Shown here: positions 5,985 to 8,027 of the stretch, piece after piece
Numbering within the stretch: position 1 is the first letter of the stretch
Layout of the letters: every line of letters begins with the position of its first letter
Assembly: GCA_964636665.1 (NCBI GenBank)
Contig: CAZWVT010000071.1
Location: 1-8,027 of the forward strand
Length of the DNA stretch: 8,027 bases
DNA from: JAAYLC01 sp964636665
GTDB taxonomy: Bacteria; Bacteroidota; Bacteroidia; Flavobacteriales; Flavobacteriaceae
Reading direction: 5' to 3'
Made by a program: the position numbers and the translations under genes
Notes under the pieces: model-generated
Databases searched by the model: none
Seen by the model: the letters and a program-made list of their open reading frames with translations, nothing else
Told to the model about the DNA's origin: nothing

Positions 5985-6251
5985 TTAAAGCTTATTTATT
6001 TTTTCAATCATATCATTAGCACGGGTTTCAAACTCCTGATTGATTTGCTTAAAATGTTTTTTCTTGTTTTCAACTCCTTTTTGATTCACTTTTAAAATTA
6101 AATCGTCGAAGGTTTCAACTGCCTCGTCAATTATTTCTTCTCCTTTTTTGGTATTCTCTTCAGGATTTGTCATCTGCCAGATAACAACCGCATCAATAAT
6201 ATCTCCTAAAACGTAATTGATGTCTTTCTTTAGATTTCTAATGTTTGCCAT
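5985..6251 (-). CDS. Conserved hypothetical protein, 88 residues, helical
   Basis: I do not know a function. The protein starts MANIRNLKKDINYVLGDIID and appears soluble and almost wholly helical, with no signal peptide, no membrane segment and no cysteine. After a short break at NPEEN (residues 29-33) come two amphipathic, highly charged helices (about 35-60 and 62-87) rich in Glu and Lys. It resembles small uncharacterised proteins I recall from Flavobacteriia with the same N-terminal motif, so it is probably conserved. It follows the mannose-6-phosphate isomerase gene on the same strand after 62 bases, but an exact TATTTTTG element in that gap suggests its own promoter. The strong terminator lies beyond its 3' end. 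The start is the only ATG that keeps the conserved-looking N-terminus. Confidence 0.8.
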   Translation of the reverse strand: MANIRNLKKDINYVLGDIIDAVVIWQMTNPEENTKKGEEIIDEAVETFDDLILKVNQKGVENKKKHFKQINQEFETRANDMIEKINKL

Positions 6252-6298
6252 AAGCTTTATTACTCATAAAGAGCGATGTAGATTAAAATTAATTTCGG

Positions 6299-6306
6299 CA
6301 AAAATA
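6299..6306 (-). promoter_or_regulatory. Promoter -7 element for the 88-residue protein gene
   Basis: On the minus strand this reads TATTTTTG, an exact TAnnTTTG match, 47 bases before the ATG at 6251. A TTG inside the 3' end of the upstream gene lies about 25 bases further up, slightly more than the usual spacing. Confidence 0.5.
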
Positions 6307-6313
6307 AGAATTT

Positions 6314-7291
6314 TTATGGAATATACACCTCCAAAAGTGTTGCTGAATGCGTATTAAATTTTACATTTTCCAACATTGCAGGAATCAGAACCGTTTCTCC
6401 TGTTTCCATCGGAACTTCTACACCTTCTGATACTAATGTCAGTTTACCTTCCACACACATATAAACTTTAAAAGAATCTGAAAAGTCCAATTTTTTTTCA
6501 ATTGGTTTTGACAAAGAGAGTTTTTGTACGGCAAAATAGTTTGTTTTCCCGATTTGGACAGGCACATTCATCTTTTCTTCATATTCAATGCGAGGACTTT
6601 GAGATTCAAAATTAATGGCATCCAATGCTTCTTCTACGTGAAGTTTTCTCAATTTACCGTTTTTATCGGGTCTGTCCCAATCGTAAATCCGATAAGTAAT
6701 GTCGGAAGTTTGCTGAATTTCTGCCAAGACAATTCCCGCCCCGATAGCATGGACAATTCCCGGCGTCAGTATAAAAGCATCTCCGCGCTGAACAATCTCA
6801 TTATTCAAAACGGAAGCAAGTTTTTTTTCCGACAACAACTGCGCATATTCTTCAGAGGATATTTTCTTGTTGAAACCAAGAATTAAAGCAGCATCTTCTT
6901 CGGCTTCCATGATATACCACATTTCGGTTTTGCCAAAAGAATTATGTCTTTCTTTGGCAAGTCGGTCATCGGGATGAACTTGTACTGAAAGTGTCTCACG
7001 AGCATCAATAAATTTAAAAAGTAACGGAAAGGTCGTTCCAAACTGTTTGAAAATTCGTTCTCCGACTAAATTTTCTTTGTACGTTTCCAGCAGCCAATTT
7101 AAGGATTTTCCTTTAAAATCACCGTTGGAAATAACAGACACATCACCGGATACTCCGGAAAGCTCCCAACTTTCCCCGATATTATCACCTCCGTTTTTAT
7201 TAAATAATGTTTGTAATTTATCGCCTCCCCATACTTTTTCTTTTAGAATAGGTTCGAACTTCAACGGATATAAAGATAAATTAGCTGTCAT
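6314..7291 (-). CDS. manA: Mannose-6-phosphate isomerase (zinc-dependent, type I, short form)
   Basis: 325-residue cytoplasmic enzyme interconverting mannose 6-phosphate and fructose 6-phosphate, feeding GDP-mannose synthesis for surface glycans or allowing mannose use. The zinc-binding set of the family is visible: Q104 and H106 in SVQVHPDD, E123 in GKTEMWY, and H181 in TPGIVHAIG. The likely catalytic arginine is R201 in YRIYDWDR. The N-terminal LKFEPILKEKVWGGDKL is typical, and a second small cupin region forms the C-terminus (about 240-325). Length fits the short Bacillus/Bacteroidota form (about 315-325) rather than the 390-residue E. coli form. The gene lies 121 bases downstream of idi on the same strand. 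Imperfect TAnnTTTG elements in that gap (7362-7369 and 7339-7346) suggest separate transcription, but read-through from idi is not excluded. Confidence 0.93.
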   Translation of the reverse strand: MTANLSLYPLKFEPILKEKVWGGDKLQTLFNKNGGDNIGESWELSGVSGDVSVISNGDFKGKSLNWLLETYKENLVGERIFKQFGTTFPLLFKFIDARETLSVQVHPDDRLAKERHNSFGKTEMWYIMEAEEDAALILGFNKKISSEEYAQLLSEKKLASVLNNEIVQRGDAFILTPGIVHAIGAGIVLAEIQQTSDITYRIYDWDRPDKNGKLRKLHVEEALDAINFESQSPRIEYEEKMNVPVQIGKTNYFAVQKLSLSKPIEKKLDFSDSFKVYMCVEGKLTLVSEGVEVPMETGETVLIPAMLENVKFNTHSATLLEVYIP

Positions 7292-7361
7292 GAATAAGTA
7301 AAAACAATGAAATCTGAGAATGTTTAAAATATGCTTCCCAAAAATTTATAATTTGAATTTG

Positions 7362-7369
7362 CAAATATT
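7362..7369 (-). promoter_or_regulatory. Possible promoter -7 element for manA
   Basis: On the minus strand this reads AATATTTG, one mismatch from TAnnTTTG, 70 bases before the manA ATG. A second one-mismatch site, AATTTTTG, is at 7339-7346. The gap is very AT-rich, so such matches are expected by chance, and neither site is favoured strongly. Confidence 0.25.
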
Positions 7370-7412
7370 AAATTTTAATCTCAAAATTCCATTTAATTTA
7401 TTTGCTACAATC

Positions 7413-7931
7413 TCATATTTTGATGTGTTGATAGAACTTATCGAAAATAATCTTAAACCAAGGGGTGTATTTTTCCGGGTTTTTAGCGATGTCTTTTTGA
7501 ACTTCTTCTAAGGTCATCCATTTGTAATCCGCAACTTCTTCCGGATTTATGTTCGGTTCATCATTGTATCTCCCAACAAGAATATGATCGTATTCGTGCT
7601 CGGTAAGTCCATTGTCAAAAGGTGCTTTATATATAAAAGTGGTTCGCTCTTCCAAATCTGTTGTAAATCCCATTTCTTCCATCAATCGCCGTTTTCCGGC
7701 ATCGAGGGAAGATTCTCCATCCCGTTGATGACTGCAACAAGTATTTGCCCACAAACCGGGCGTGTGATATTTGTTTAAAGCACGTTGTTGCAACAACAAT
7801 TCATTTTTATCATTAAAAATAAAAACAGAAAACGCACGGTGGAGCAATCCTTTTTCATGAGCTTCCATTTTTGGCATCAAACCAATTTTTTCATCTTTTT
7901 CATTGACGAGAATGACTTCTTCTTCTTTCAT
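7413..7931 (-). CDS. idi: Isopentenyl-diphosphate delta-isomerase, type 1
   Basis: 172-residue cytoplasmic Nudix-fold enzyme interconverting isopentenyl and dimethylallyl diphosphate for quinone, carotenoid and undecaprenyl synthesis. By comparison with E. coli Idi, the metal ligands are H25, H31 and H68 (in NTCCSH) with E111 and E113 (in EHEYDH), the catalytic cysteine is C66, and the active-site tryptophan is W158 in TPWFK. The Nudix-like segment with RRLMEEMGF lies near residues 81-89. Length is close to the E. coli enzyme (182). The ATG at 7931 is chosen because MKEEEVILVNEKDE aligns with the E. coli N-terminus and a TATTTTTG element lies 20 bases upstream. A TTG at 7976 would add 15 residues that overlap this promoter. 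The type 1 (Nudix) enzyme here is distinct from the FMN-dependent type 2. Confidence 0.95.
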   Translation of the reverse strand: MKEEEVILVNEKDEKIGLMPKMEAHEKGLLHRAFSVFIFNDKNELLLQQRALNKYHTPGLWANTCCSHQRDGESSLDAGKRRLMEEMGFTTDLEERTTFIYKAPFDNGLTEHEYDHILVGRYNDEPNINPEEVADYKWMTLEEVQKDIAKNPEKYTPWFKIIFDKFYQHIKI

Positions 7932-7951
7932 ATTTTTTTTGCTTGTGCAGC

Positions 7952-7959
7952 CAAAAATA
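7952..7959 (-). promoter_or_regulatory. Promoter -7 element for idi
   Basis: On the minus strand this reads TATTTTTG then GCTGCA, an exact TAnnTTTG match, 20 bases before the idi ATG. A TTG about 24 bases further upstream could be the -33 box, slightly outside the usual 17-23 spacing. The site implies a short leader and argues against the TTG start at 7976. Confidence 0.5.
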
Positions 7960-8027
7960 CAAAAACCAAACTGCAATTTGTATCAAAATCGGGCGTTGGG
8001 GTTAAATAATAAAATCTAACCGACATC

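Noticed and set aside
6524..7301. Plus-strand open frames opposite manA
   Set aside because: Shadow frames of an intact gene, with no family motifs.
7357..7366. Perfect 10-base palindrome ATTTGCAAAT in the idi-manA gap
   Set aside because: Short, and embedded in very AT-rich DNA where such palindromes arise by chance. No second copy or spacing pattern supports an operator.
7932..7976. TTG start giving 15 extra residues on idi
   Set aside because: The extension overlaps the TATTTTTG element, and the family N-terminus begins at the ATG at 7931.
7785..8009. Plus-strand frame of 74 codons opposite the start of idi
   Set aside because: Rich in Phe, Lys and Asn because it is the complement of an A-rich gene start. 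It covers the idi promoter and has no motif.
1..8027. Defence systems, CRISPR arrays, mobile elements, tRNA genes
   Set aside because: No repeat arrays, transposase or nuclease motifs, or cloverleaf-like segments were seen. All complete genes belong to transport, division, metabolism or small conserved families.

Overview
The window looks like chromosomal DNA of a member of Bacteroidota, most likely order Flavobacteriales. The DNA is AT-rich. The promoter-like elements follow the Bacteroidota form TAnnTTTG (TATTTTTG or TATCTTTG before several genes), and Shine-Dalgarno sequences are mostly absent. The proteins read like flavobacterial versions of their families. I see no phage, transposon, CRISPR array, tRNA or rRNA, and no stretch over 300 bases without a gene.

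Layout. Positions 1-2755 (minus strand) hold an iron-siderophore ABC importer of the YclNOPQ type, transcribed right to left: permease (yclN-like), permease (yclO-like), ATPase (yclP-like), then the first 25 bases of a gene encoding a signal-peptide start (MKKILLLF), probably the substrate-binding protein. The two junctions between the three complete genes are 4-base ATGA overlaps. A TATTTTTG promoter element and an 8-7-8 inverted repeat lie just upstream of the first permease and look like a regulated promoter, plausibly iron-responsive. Divergent from this operon, on the plus strand, are a small secreted protein with the 'tail fibre/S74-like' C-terminus common in flavobacteria (2951-3412), an FtsE-type ATPase without an adjacent ftsX (3519-4196), and an ALDH7/antiquitin-type aldehyde dehydrogenase (4346-5899), probably for L-2-aminoadipate semialdehyde in lysine catabolism. 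A strong bidirectional terminator (5923-5954) separates the aldehyde dehydrogenase from the converging minus-strand genes: an uncharacterised 88-residue protein (5985-6251), a zinc mannose-6-phosphate isomerase (6314-7291) and a type 1 isopentenyl-diphosphate isomerase (7413-7931).

Apart from the siderophore operon, the genes do not form one pathway. They are separate core or housekeeping units, most with their own promoter-like element. I found no convincing new multi-gene system. The points most worth checking are the inverted repeat and promoter at the siderophore operon together with its mis-set start codon, the overlap of a terminator with the ftsE promoter, and the 88-residue unknown protein.
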